64,000 bases of DNA. It comes from Peribacillus frigoritolerans_B (GTDB taxonomy: Bacteria > Bacillota > Bacilli > Bacillales > DSM-1321). This document shows, piece after piece, positions 43,732 to 52,478 of the stretch. The translations under genes were made by a program, and so were the position numbers. Below the pieces are notes generated by a model. It made no database searches, had not been told where the DNA came from, and saw only the letters and a program-made list of their open reading frames with translations. Within the stretch, counting starts at the first letter, position 1; each line of letters opens with the position of its first letter. Location: contig NZ_JBIWES010000002.1 in assembly GCF_044762665.1 (NCBI RefSeq), positions 124,001-188,000 on the forward strand, read 5' to 3'.

Positions 43732-44583
43732 ATGGGCATTCAAAAAGTGATGGTCATTGGTGCGGGACAGATGGGATCTGGCATTGCCCAGGTCTGTGCA
43801 ATGAGCGGTTATGAAGTTCTTTTACACGATTTAAAAGATGAGTATGTAGAAAAGGGGTTAGGGACTATTGCGAAAAACCTATCCCGGCAGGTAGAAAAAG
43901 GGAAACTGGCATCCGAAGAGAAAGATGCAATCCTTTCCCGGTTAACTTCTTCAACGAATTTGAAAAATGCAGCTGCGGCAGATTTAGTGATTGAAGCGGC
44001 AGTGGAAAACATGGAAATAAAAACAAGAATATTCGCCGAGTTGGATGAAATCACGCCCCGGCACGTCATTCTTGCATCCAATACTTCTTCGCTTCCGATT
44101 ACCGAGATAGCCGCTGCCACGAAAAGGCCGGAAAAGGTAATTGGCATGCACTTTATGAACCCAGTTCCAGTCATGAAGCTGGTTGAGATCATCCGCGGCC
44201 TTGCAACATCGGATGAAGTTTATAAAGAAGTTGAAAAGATGGCTGAATCCTTGAATAAGGTGCCGGTGGAAGTCAATGATTTTCCAGGTTTTGTAGCGAA
44301 TCGGATTTTAATGCCGATGATCAATGAGGCCATCTATACACTTTATGAGGGCGTCGCTACTAAAGAGGCGATCGATGACGTAATGAAACTGGGAATGAAC
44401 CATCCGATGGGCCCGCTTACGCTAGCTGACTTCATCGGGCTGGATACATGCTTGTATATAATGGAAACCCTTCACCAAGGACTGGGAGACGATAAATACC
44501 GACCGTGTCCGCTGTTAAGGAAATATGTAAAAGCTGGGTGGCTAGGCAAGAAATCAGGACGCGGCTTTTATGAATATAACTAA
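43732..44583 (+). CDS. mmgB: 3-hydroxybutyryl-CoA dehydrogenase
   Basis: A 283-residue NAD(P)-dependent enzyme. The Rossmann motif VMVIGAGQMGSGIAQVCAMSG is at the N-terminus, with ASNTSSLPITEIA, GMHFMNPVPVMKLVEII (catalytic His) and the C-terminal dimerisation domain VEVNDFPGFVANRILMPMINEA. It oxidises short-chain 3-hydroxyacyl-CoAs. AGGAGG precedes the ATG by 8 bases. 31 bp after mmgA. Confidence 0.95.
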   Translation: MGIQKVMVIGAGQMGSGIAQVCAMSGYEVLLHDLKDEYVEKGLGTIAKNLSRQVEKGKLASEEKDAILSRLTSSTNLKNAAAADLVIEAAVENMEIKTRIFAELDEITPRHVILASNTSSLPITEIAAATKRPEKVIGMHFMNPVPVMKLVEIIRGLATSDEVYKEVEKMAESLNKVPVEVNDFPGFVANRILMPMINEAIYTLYEGVATKEAIDDVMKLGMNHPMGPLTLADFIGLDTCLYIMETLHQGLGDDKYRPCPLLRKYVKAGWLGKKSGRGFYEYN

Positions 44584-44618
44584 TCATAGAAAGATGTGCA
44601 TCTAGGGAGGGATGAAGG

Positions 44619-45755
44619 ATGGAGTTCAAGTTTACCGAAGAACATGAAATGATGCGGAAAATGGTAAGCGCTTTTGCGGAGAATGAGATCACTCCTCATA
44701 TCGAGGCAATGGAAACAGGCGTGTTTCCAAAAACGGTTCTGCAAAAAATGGGTGAGCTTGGTTTGATGGGAATTCCGATTTCAGAAGAATACGGTGGCGC
44801 GGGTATGGACTTCATGTCTTACATCATTGCCATCAATGAGATTTCCAAAGTCAGTCCCACTCTCGGTGTCATACTATCCGTTCATACTTCTGTTGGCACA
44901 AATCCAATCGTTTATTTTGGAACGGAAGAGCAGAAGCGAAAGTATGTGCCTAAGTTAGCCGCTGGTAAAAATCTAGGAGCCTTTTGCTTGACCGAGCAAA
45001 GCTCAGGTTCCGATGCTGCGAGTTTGAAATCGAAGGCAGTGGCAGTAAAGGAAGGCGGAGAATATCGAATAAATGGGTCCAAGGTTTTTATCACCAATGG
45101 CGGGGAAGCGGATGTGTTTATTGTTTTTGCTTCAACCGATCCTCAAAAGGGAAGTAAGGGAATCTCTGCTTTTGTTGTAGAAAAAGGGACGCCAGGCTTA
45201 ATCATCGGTAAAGATGAACGTAAAATGGGCCTTCATGGCTCGAGCACCGTGCAAGTAACGTTCGAGGATATGAAAGTCCCTACAGCCAATCTCCTTGGCA
45301 AAGAAGGTGAAGGCTTTAAGATCGCCATGGCCAACTTGGATGCTGGAAGGATCGGGATTGCCGCTCAAGCGCTGGGAATTGCTGAGGGTGCCATGAAACA
45401 TGCTGTCCAATATGCAAAAGGCAGGGAACAATTCGGCAAACCTATTGCAGAACAGCAAGGAATTGGTTTCAAACTGGCCGAAATGGCAACGAGCATAGAA
45501 GCTTCAAGGCTATTGGTCTATCGTGCGGCGTATTTACGCTCGCAGGGATTGAATTGCGGTAAAGAGGCTGCCATGGCTAAGCTATTCGCTTCGAGGACGG
45601 CCGTCGAGGTGGCCATAGAAGCAGTCCAAGTGTTCGGAGGCTATGGATATACAACGGAATATCCGGTCGAACGCTATTTCAGGGATGCAAAGGTAACTGA
45701 AATTTATGAGGGTACCAGCGAAATACAGAGGATGGTCATCAGTAAAAATCTTTAA
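44619..45755 (+). CDS. mmgC: Acyl-CoA dehydrogenase (MmgC-like)
   Basis: A 378-residue FAD enzyme of the acyl-CoA dehydrogenase family, with GLMGIPISEEYGGAGMDFMSY, the FAD/substrate motifs CLTEQSSGSDAA and VFITNGGEADV, and the catalytic Glu in TEIYEGTSEIQR. It is closer to B. subtilis MmgC than is the adjacent acdA (for instance VHTSVGTNPIVYFG). It would act on short or branched acyl-CoAs, passing electrons to ETF and FadF. AGGGAGGGA precedes the ATG. Confidence 0.93.
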   Translation: MEFKFTEEHEMMRKMVSAFAENEITPHIEAMETGVFPKTVLQKMGELGLMGIPISEEYGGAGMDFMSYIIAINEISKVSPTLGVILSVHTSVGTNPIVYFGTEEQKRKYVPKLAAGKNLGAFCLTEQSSGSDAASLKSKAVAVKEGGEYRINGSKVFITNGGEADVFIVFASTDPQKGSKGISAFVVEKGTPGLIIGKDERKMGLHGSSTVQVTFEDMKVPTANLLGKEGEGFKIAMANLDAGRIGIAAQALGIAEGAMKHAVQYAKGREQFGKPIAEQQGIGFKLAEMATSIEASRLLVYRAAYLRSQGLNCGKEAAMAKLFASRTAVEVAIEAVQVFGGYGYTTEYPVERYFRDAKVTEIYEGTSEIQRMVISKNL

Positions 45756-45781
45756 TTACGAGAAATTTAGGAGGCATTGCC

Positions 45782-46921
45782 ATGCAATTTAAACTAACGG
45801 AAGAACATGAAATGATCAGGAAAATGGTGCGCGACTTTGCCCAGAATGAAGTGGCTCCGACTGCTGCCGAGAGGGATGAAGAAGAACGATTCGACCGTGA
45901 GATCTTCGATAAAATGGCTGAACTTGGATTGACTGGGATTCCGTGGCCTGAGGAATACGGCGGAATTGGAAGTGATTACTTAGCGTATTGCATAGCGATT
46001 GAAGAACTTTCCCGCGTTTGCGCTTCAACTGGGGTGACTTTATCAGCCCATACTTCGCTTGCAGGATGGCCAATATATAAGTTTGGCACTGAAGAACAAA
46101 AACAAAAATACCTTCGCCCGATGGCACAGGGTGAAAAAATCGGTGCATATGGCCTGACTGAGCCTAGCTCAGGTTCAGACGCCGGCGGTATGAGAACGAC
46201 TGCAAAGCTTGTGGGTGATGAATATGTTATCAGCGGTTCAAAAATCTTCATTACGAACGGCGGGATTGCAGATACATATGTCGTCTTTGCATTAACAGAT
46301 CCTGAATCGAAACAAAAAGGAACGAGTGCTTTTATCATTGAAAAGGACTTCCCAGGCTTCAGTGTTGGTAAAAAAGAGAAGAAGCTTGGAATCCGTTCAT
46401 CACCGACTACGGAAATCATCTTTGATGAGTGCCGTGTTCCTAAAGAAAATCTCCTTGGAAAAGAAGGAGAAGGCTTTAAAATCGCGATGATGACGCTTGA
46501 TGGCGGCCGTAATGGAATTGCTGCCCAGGCTGTAGGCATAGCCCAAGGTGCATTGGATGCTGCGGTTGATTATGCAAAAGAGCGCGTCCAATTCGGCAAG
46601 CCAATTTCTGCACAGCAAGGAATCGGTTTTAAATTGGCGGATATGGCAACGGGTGTTGAGGCTTCAAGGCTATTAACCTATCAGGCTGCCTGGTTGGAAT
46701 CAGTGGGCCTTCCTTATGGGAAAGAGTCGGCCATGTCCAAACTTTTTGCTGGAGATACAGCAATGAAAGTGACGACGGAGGCAGTGCAGGTTTTCGGGGG
46801 TTATGGATATACAAAAGATTATCCAGTGGAGCGGTATATGCGCGATGCAAAAATAACCCAGATTTACGAAGGTACACAGGAAATTCAAAAGCTGGTCATC
46901 TCACGGATGGTTACTAAATAG
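45782..46921 (+). CDS. acdA: Acyl-CoA dehydrogenase (AcdA-like)
   Basis: A second acyl-CoA dehydrogenase, 379 residues, 26 bp after mmgC. It has GLTGIPWPEEYGGIGSDYLAY, GLTEPSSGSDAGG, IFITNGGIADTYVVFA and the catalytic Glu in ITQIYEGTQEIQK, a pattern matching B. subtilis AcdA, which there lies directly after fadF. Two tandem dehydrogenases of different type imply different chain lengths or branched substrates. AGGAGG precedes the ATG. Confidence 0.94.
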   Translation: MQFKLTEEHEMIRKMVRDFAQNEVAPTAAERDEEERFDREIFDKMAELGLTGIPWPEEYGGIGSDYLAYCIAIEELSRVCASTGVTLSAHTSLAGWPIYKFGTEEQKQKYLRPMAQGEKIGAYGLTEPSSGSDAGGMRTTAKLVGDEYVISGSKIFITNGGIADTYVVFALTDPESKQKGTSAFIIEKDFPGFSVGKKEKKLGIRSSPTTEIIFDECRVPKENLLGKEGEGFKIAMMTLDGGRNGIAAQAVGIAQGALDAAVDYAKERVQFGKPISAQQGIGFKLADMATGVEASRLLTYQAAWLESVGLPYGKESAMSKLFAGDTAMKVTTEAVQVFGGYGYTKDYPVERYMRDAKITQIYEGTQEIQKLVISRMVTK

Positions 46922-47032
46922 GGTTGAAAATGTGGTTTTCCGATGAGGCACTGCCTTTACCGGAATTCCCTTTTCAATTTCTTCAGAATGTCTTTGAAAA
47001 ATGATTGATGGGCTTTAAAAAGGAGTTTGAAA

Positions 47033-47659
47033 ATGGAAAAAAGAGAGGTTCTTGCATCTGTAAAGGATGAGCGGCTGGTTGAAAAAAGGCGTACACAAAT
47101 GATTAAAGGGGCGGTGACCCTTTTTAAGGAAAAGGGATTTCATCGAACGACTACCAGGGAAATTGCCAAAGCGGCAGGCTTTAGCATTGGCACGTTATAC
47201 GAGTATATCCGGACCAAGGAAGATATATTATATCTCGTTTGTGACTTTATCTATGATGAAGTCCAGGAAAAGCTTCAGAAGGAAATAGAACAGAGTGATG
47301 GGACACTTGAAAGTTTGAAGCTGACGATCGCCTATTTTTATAAAGTGATGGATGATATGCAGGACGAAGTGCTTGTCATGTACCAGGAAGTGAAAGCCTT
47401 GACGAAAGATGCTTTACCATATGTTCTGAACAAAGAACTTCGGATGGTGGGCATGTTCGAAAAAGTGATAACGAAATGTGTCGAAAATGGGGAGCTATCA
47501 TTAACGGAAAAACAAATAAGCCTTGTTTCACATAACATTTTCGTACAGGGACAGATGTGGAGTTTTAGAAGATGGGCTTTGCATAAACAGTATACGCTTC
47601 AAGAGTATGTTGAACTGCAGACGCAATTATTGATTCAAAATGTATCGGGTTCCAAATAG
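47033..47659 (+). CDS. TetR/AcrR-family regulator, probable repressor of the operon
   Basis: A 208-residue regulator: the N-terminal helix-turn-helix is KGAVTLFKEKGFHRTTTREIAKAAGFSIGTLYEYIRTKED-like, with the TTxxIAxxAG recognition pattern; the C-terminal part is the ligand-binding helical bundle. ATG 47033 is chosen because AAGGAG at 47020-47025 is 7 bases before it. It is inside the fatty acid operon, and the matching inverted repeats in the fadF and mmgA promoters suggest its own operators. By analogy with FadR of B. subtilis, the inducer is probably an acyl-CoA. Confidence 0.9.
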   Translation: MEKREVLASVKDERLVEKRRTQMIKGAVTLFKEKGFHRTTTREIAKAAGFSIGTLYEYIRTKEDILYLVCDFIYDEVQEKLQKEIEQSDGTLESLKLTIAYFYKVMDDMQDEVLVMYQEVKALTKDALPYVLNKELRMVGMFEKVITKCVENGELSLTEKQISLVSHNIFVQGQMWSFRRWALHKQYTLQEYVELQTQLLIQNVSGSK

Positions 47660-47695
47660 CACTGATATAAATAAGTTTCAATAAGGAGGAGCTAA

Positions 47696-50600
47696 ATGAG
47701 TACAGTTGAGGTGTATAAACCGAAGAACCATATTAGATTCGTAACAGCTTCGAGTTTATTTGATGGACATGATGCATCCATCAATATAATGAGGAGAATC
47801 CTACAGTCCAGCGGGGCGGAAGTTATCCACCTAGGTCATAATCGTTCGGTGGAAGAAATCGTGAATGCGGCCATCCAGGAAGATGTCCAAGGCATAGCCA
47901 TGTCATCTTACCAAGGCGGACATGTGGAATATTTTAAATATATGTATGACCTGCTGAAGGAAAAGGGAGCCGGGCACATTCGGATTTTTGCCGGCGGTGG
48001 CGGGGTTATCATCCCAAGGGAAATTAAAGAACTCCATGATTATGGGATTGCCCGTATCTTTTCACCTGATGAAGGGCGGGAATATGGGCTTCAAGGAATG
48101 ATAAACGTTTTGATGGAGGAGTGTGATTTCTCGACAGTCAAACCATCTTTACAGGAACGTTTTGATGAATTGATTGCTGGGGGAACGAATGCCATTGCCC
48201 AATTTATTACCTTTGCCGAAAATAGACTCGATGTTTCACAGGAATCGGCGGCAGCTGTGGAGAGTCTTTTTGAGCAGATCAAGACTTCCGAAAAGAAGGT
48301 TCCTGTTCTGGGAATCACGGGGACTGGAGGCGCTGGAAAGAGTTCATTGACTGATGAATTGATACGAAGGTTCATTAACGAAATTCCGGATGAGAGAGTT
48401 GCCATTCTATCTGTAGACCCGACCAAACAGAAAACGGGCGGTGCCCTGCTTGGTGACAGGATCAGAATGAACTCGATCTTTTCGGAGCGTGTTTATATGC
48501 GGAGCCTAGCCACCCGCCATTCAAAAAGTGAGTTGTCTTTGGCGATAAAAGATGCCATTTCCGTCGTGAAGGCAGCTGGCTTCGATTTAATCATCGTTGA
48601 AACGAGCGGAATTGGTCAGGGAGATGCAGAAATTGCCGAAATATGCGATGTATCCATGTATGTAATGACGAGTGAATTCGGTGCACCTTCGCAACTTGAA
48701 AAAATCGATATGATTGATTATGCAGACTTGATAGTCATTAACAAATACGAGCGCAAAGGTTCCGAGGATGCAAAAAACCAAGTTCAAAAGCAATATCAAA
48801 GAAGCCGTACGCTTTTTGATCAAGATCCATCTGAAATGCCAGTGTACGGTACAATCGCTTCCCAATTCAATGACCCAGGCACCAATGCATTATTCGCTGC
48901 ACTGATTGAAAAGCTTAATGAAAAATCAGGGACGGCTTGGAGTACGGCCTTTTCCAAAGAAGCTGATGTTTATAAGCAAAATGTCATCATTCCCACTGAC
49001 CGTCGGTATTATTTACGCGAAATCAGTGATACGGTCAGATCGTATCATAAGCGTGCGGCTGAACAAGTGCGTATTGCCCGGAGGCTTTTCCAGCTTGAAG
49101 GAGCAATTGATGCAATTAAGGAAAATGATAACGACGGCGATATGGTGGCTTCCCTAGAAAAACTGAAAGAGGAAACCGCTTCGAATTTATCACCTGAATC
49201 TAAAAAAATCCTTTCTGGTTGGATGGATTTAAAAGAAAAGTATGCAGGGGAGCAGTTTGTAACGAAAGTCAGGGATAAAGAAATCGTCACAAAGCTGAAA
49301 ACGAAAAGTTTATCAGGTTTAATGATCCCGAGAGTGGCACTGCCGAAATATGTGGATTATGGAGAGATTTTGGGATGGGTATTCCGTGAGAACGTTCCGG
49401 GCTTCTTTCCTTACACAGCGGGAGTCTTTCCATTCAAGCGTGAAGGGGAAGACCCGAAGCGGCAATTTGCCGGTGAAGGATCGCCAGACCGAACCAACAG
49501 GCGTTTTCATTATTTATCAAAGGATGATACTGCTAAACGGCTAAGCACGGCTTTCGATTCTGTAACTTTATATGGTGAGGACCCTGATCACCGGCCTGAT
49601 ATCTATGGAAAGGTAGGGGAAAGCGGAGTCAGCATCTGTACGTTGGATGACATGAAAAAGCTGTATGAAGGCTTTGATCTTTGCCACCCCTCAACCTCTG
49701 TATCCATGACCATCAATGGACCGGCGCCAATCATTTTGGCCATGTATATGAATACTGCAGTCGATCAGCAGATTCAACGGAAAGAAGAAGAGTTAGGCCG
49801 TCCCCTTACAGATGCCGAAGCTGAAGAAGTGCAGGCTTATACGCTTCAGACGGTACGCGGGACTGTTCAAGCGGATATACTGAAAGAGGACCAAGGCCAG
49901 AATACATGCATCTTCTCTACGGAATTTGCTTTAAGGTTAATGGGCGACATTCAAGCATACTTCATCGATCGGAAAGTCAGGAATTACTACTCTGTATCCA
50001 TTTCTGGCTATCACATTGCAGAAGCGGGTGCCAACCCAATTTCGCAGCTGGCTTTTACATTAGCGAATGGCTTTACTTACATCGAATATTATTTAAGTCG
50101 CGGAATGAATATTGATGACTTTGCCCCGAATTTGTCGTTCTTCTTCTCAAATGGGCTCGACCCGGAATATACGGTTATCGGGAGGGTGGCAAGAAGGATT
50201 TGGGCGACAGTCATGCGGGACAAATATGGTGCGAACGACCGCAGCCAGAAGCTCAAATATCATATACAGACTTCCGGGCGCTCGCTTCATGCCCAAGAAA
50301 TTGATTTTAATGATATCAGAACGACACTTCAAGCTTTAATGGCATTACAGGACAACTGTAACTCCCTGCATACTAATGCTTACGATGAAGCCATCACGAC
50401 ACCTACTGAAGAATCCGTGCGCCGGGCAATGGCCATCCAAATGATCATTACGAAGGAGCATGGTCTCTCAAAAAATGAAAACCCGATGCAAGGTGCCTTC
50501 ATCGTGGAGGAATTGACGGATCTGGTCGAAGAGGCCGTACTGCAAGAGTTCGATCGCATCAATGATCGGGGCGGTGTGCTGGGTGCAATGGAGACACAGT

Positions 50601-50962
50601 ATCAGCGCGGGAAAATTCAGGATGAATCGATGCATTACGAAATGTTAAAGCATACGGGAGAGTTGCCGATCATCGGTGTCAATACGTATTTGAATCCAAA
50701 TCCTCCTTCCGAAGAAGCAGTGAACAGCATGGAAATTGCCCGTGCAACAAAGGAAGAAAAGGAAGGGCAAATCATAAATCTCCGGGCATTCCAGGAAAGA
50801 AATAAGGAGTTCACGGATGAAGCGCTGACTAAACTGAAATTGGCAGCCATGAATGGGGAAAATATCTTTGCTGAACTCATGAACTGCGTGAGGGTGGCCA
50901 GTCTTGGTCAGATAACGAGGGCGTTATATGATGTAGGCGGTCAATATCGAAGGAATATGTAA
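47696..50962 (+). CDS. icmF: Fused isobutyryl-CoA mutase IcmF
   Basis: IcmF is an AdoCbl-dependent mutase interconverting isobutyryl- and n-butyryl-CoA (some also act on pivalyl-CoA), fused to its G-protein chaperone. The 1,088-residue protein has the B12-binding domain first, with FDGHDASIN at residues 22-30 (His25 the base-off cobalt ligand). A MeaI/ArgK-type GTPase follows, with Walker A GITGTGGAGKSSLTDE near residue 207. The mutase barrel follows from about residue 550 (FPYTAGVFPFKREG). The PheProPhe in this loop differs from the Tyr of methylmalonyl-CoA mutase, consistent with an isobutyryl-type substrate. AAGGAGGAG precedes the ATG. Last gene of the operon. Confidence 0.95.
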   Translation: MSTVEVYKPKNHIRFVTASSLFDGHDASINIMRRILQSSGAEVIHLGHNRSVEEIVNAAIQEDVQGIAMSSYQGGHVEYFKYMYDLLKEKGAGHIRIFAGGGGVIIPREIKELHDYGIARIFSPDEGREYGLQGMINVLMEECDFSTVKPSLQERFDELIAGGTNAIAQFITFAENRLDVSQESAAAVESLFEQIKTSEKKVPVLGITGTGGAGKSSLTDELIRRFINEIPDERVAILSVDPTKQKTGGALLGDRIRMNSIFSERVYMRSLATRHSKSELSLAIKDAISVVKAAGFDLIIVETSGIGQGDAEIAEICDVSMYVMTSEFGAPSQLEKIDMIDYADLIVINKYERKGSEDAKNQVQKQYQRSRTLFDQDPSEMPVYGTIASQFNDPGTNALFAALIEKLNEKSGTAWSTAFSKEADVYKQNVIIPTDRRYYLREISDTVRSYHKRAAEQVRIARRLFQLEGAIDAIKENDNDGDMVASLEKLKEETASNLSPESKKILSGWMDLKEKYAGEQFVTKVRDKEIVTKLKTKSLSGLMIPRVALPKYVDYGEILGWVFRENVPGFFPYTAGVFPFKREGEDPKRQFAGEGSPDRTNRRFHYLSKDDTAKRLSTAFDSVTLYGEDPDHRPDIYGKVGESGVSICTLDDMKKLYEGFDLCHPSTSVSMTINGPAPIILAMYMNTAVDQQIQRKEEELGRPLTDAEAEEVQAYTLQTVRGTVQADILKEDQGQNTCIFSTEFALRLMGDIQAYFIDRKVRNYYSVSISGYHIAEAGANPISQLAFTLANGFTYIEYYLSRGMNIDDFAPNLSFFFSNGLDPEYTVIGRVARRIWATVMRDKYGANDRSQKLKYHIQTSGRSLHAQEIDFNDIRTTLQALMALQDNCNSLHTNAYDEAITTPTEESVRRAMAIQMIITKEHGLSKNENPMQGAFIVEELTDLVEEAVLQEFDRINDRGGVLGAMETQYQRGKIQDESMHYEMLKHTGELPIIGVNTYLNPNPPSEEAVNSMEIARATKEEKEGQIINLRAFQERNKEFTDEALTKLKLAAMNGENIFAELMNCVRVASLGQITRALYDVGGQYRRNM

Positions 50963-50970
50963 CAAAGATG

Positions 50971-51002
50971 GGGGCTCCGAACGTTTAGGGGCCCCTTTTT
51001 TT
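50971..51002 (+). terminator. Terminator of the mmg-icmF operon
   Basis: GGGGCTCC pairs with GGGGCCCC (one G-U) around nine bases, followed by seven T. Confidence 0.9.
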
Positions 51003-51099
51003 AATAATTTCCGTCTTTTTTAACAAAATGAAGATTTTACCTTATAATTATTTGGAAAAGGGGCAAAAATGAAGAATCAGCCCTATTGGAGTTGAGAAA

Positions 51100-51270
51100 A
51101 TGAACCTGAAAATGATTGGATTGATCATAGGTTACATTCTTGCCATCATTTTTTTATTTGAGCTGTATGAGCATCAATTGGGTGCGATTTCTTTTTTTAT
51201 CCTGACTATTGTCTTTTTTACGTCAGCCTATCGTCAAAAATCGAAAAAGAAAAAAAGGAAGAATCTTTAG
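51100..51270 (+). CDS. Small membrane protein, 56 residues
   Basis: An ATG at 51100 opens a 56-residue frame with two hydrophobic helices, GLIIGYILAIIFLFELYEH and GAISFFILTIVFFTSAYRQ, and a basic tail KSKKKKRKN. A GGAG is 8 bases upstream; ATG 51112 is an alternative. The positive C-terminus suggests both ends face the cytoplasm. I do not recognise a family. It sits in the gap between icmF and rpoE, whose neighbour in B. subtilis is fadF-acdA, so it may be lineage-specific. Confidence 0.62.
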   Translation: MNLKMIGLIIGYILAIIFLFELYEHQLGAISFFILTIVFFTSAYRQKSKKKKRKNL

Positions 51271-51475
51271 CTTTTGGTTTCCTGTGAATGATAGACAATA
51301 AGGTAAATCTGTGAAAGTATCATATAGAACTAGCATAAACCCATTTAGATTGTTTATAATGGAGTATATGTCTAGCAGGAATTGTCGTTATTTTATCGAA
51401 ATACTGTTTTAGATTATTTTTTTATGTGAAAAAACACGGAATTCAGTGTTTGAATAGAGAAGGGAAGTGCGGAAT

Positions 51476-52066
51476 TTGAGTTTAAAACAATACTCAAAAG
51501 AGCAATTATTGGAAATGTCCTTAATAGAGATGGCATATGATTTGTTAGTTGAAAGAAATGAACCGATTCCATTTAAAGACTTAATTAGTGAATTAGCTTC
51601 GCTGCACCATTTATCCAAAGCGGAAGTGGAAAAGAAAATTGCCCAATTCTATACGGATTTAAATGTAGATGGCCGTTTCACTTCACTAGGAGACAACCGC
51701 TGGGGATTGAAAACATGGTACCCGGTTGACCAAATCGAAGAAGAAGTCGTACATGTTGTAAAACCTAAAAAGAAAAAGAAAGCCAAAAAGGCTGCTGTCG
51801 TCATCGATGATTTCGATGAACTTGAAGACGAAGACCTTGACTTTGAAGAAGATATCGATGATCTGGACGAGGATGAAGATGACGACGATGATGATATTCT
51901 AGGTTCTCCAGTCATCGACGAAGTGCTTTTGGATGATGACGTGGATGATGACGACGATCTGGAAGAAGAAATAATCGAAGATGATGCATTTGTCCTGGAA
52001 GATGATGAGGACGAAGATGAGGACGAAGATGACTTGGCTGACTTGGATGAAGAGGATGAGAAATAA
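51476..52066 (+). CDS. rpoE: RNA polymerase delta subunit
   Basis: RpoE (delta) is a Gram-positive RNA polymerase subunit that speeds recycling and increases promoter selectivity. The 196-residue protein has the folded N-terminal HARE-type domain (LKQYSKEQLLEMSLIEMAYDL and YTDLNVDGRFTSLGDNRWGL with WYPVDQIEEEV), a basic KKKKKAKK linker at about 100, and a disordered C-terminal half that is nearly all Asp/Glu, longer than the B. subtilis tail. TTG 51476 is chosen since homology starts at SLKQYS; a GTG at 51467 exists. TATAAT at 51355-51360 is the likely -10. Confidence 0.94.
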   Translation: MSLKQYSKEQLLEMSLIEMAYDLLVERNEPIPFKDLISELASLHHLSKAEVEKKIAQFYTDLNVDGRFTSLGDNRWGLKTWYPVDQIEEEVVHVVKPKKKKKAKKAAVVIDDFDELEDEDLDFEEDIDDLDEDEDDDDDDILGSPVIDEVLLDDDVDDDDDLEEEIIEDDAFVLEDDEDEDEDEDDLADLDEEDEK

Positions 52067-52076
52067 ATAATCGCCC

Positions 52077-52113
52077 TTGACTTTTTGAGGCGAAATTTGT
52101 AGAATCATTTTTG
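52077..52113 (+). promoter_or_regulatory. pyrG promoter with GGGC initiation site
   Basis: TTGACT (52077-52082) and TAGAAT (52100-52105) are 17 bp apart, and the start point 7 bases on reads GGGCTCC (from 52113). In B. subtilis the pyrG transcript starts GGGC and extra G's are added reiteratively when CTP is low. Confidence 0.9.
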
Positions 52114-52149
52114 GGCTCCTTAAAAAAGGACACAATGATTAAATTATAT

Positions 52150-52190
52150 CGCTCCCTTACTTTTATTGTAAGCGGAGCGTTTTTGTTTTT
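52150..52190 (+). terminator. pyrG leader attenuator
   Basis: CGCTCC and CTTAC on the left arm pair with GTAAG and GGAGCG on the right, followed by TTTTTGTTTTT. The left arm contains the pyrimidine run GCTCCC, the target for base-pairing by the G-rich 5' end in the known CTP-sensing mechanism, so low CTP should prevent termination. Confidence 0.9.
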
Positions 52191-52225
52191 AATGATGGAA
52201 TGAATAAATGACATCATTTTTTTAT
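52191..52225 (+). terminator. Second, weaker hairpin in the pyrG leader
   Basis: AATGATG (52191-52197) pairs with CATCATT (52212-52218) and is followed by TTTTTTATTTTT, so it could act as a backup terminator directly after the attenuator. The 253 bases from here to pyrG hold no recognised element except the ribosome site (TAGGAGG). Confidence 0.55.
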
Positions 52226-52478
52226 TTTTAAAAATGATTTCTCGTAGAATTGTAAAAACTATAGAGAACATATTTATGTTAACTGTCATTTAAGGAAATT
52301 TATTCTTGTTCATGTATCCTGCATGACTCTCACTAAAGACCTTTAAGTGATTAATGGTTTGTACTGGTTTACGGTTTCTAGCTTTTAACCGCTCATGTAG
52401 CGGAAGATTCGATTCAGGTTCCGATTTAATGATGTGAAGAACTGAATTGGAAGAAGACATTCTATAGGAGGATATAAG

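Noticed and set aside
45976..46539. Minus-strand frame of 187 codons within acdA
   Set aside because: It is antisense to a fully conserved acyl-CoA dehydrogenase, and its length follows from codon bias on the coding strand.
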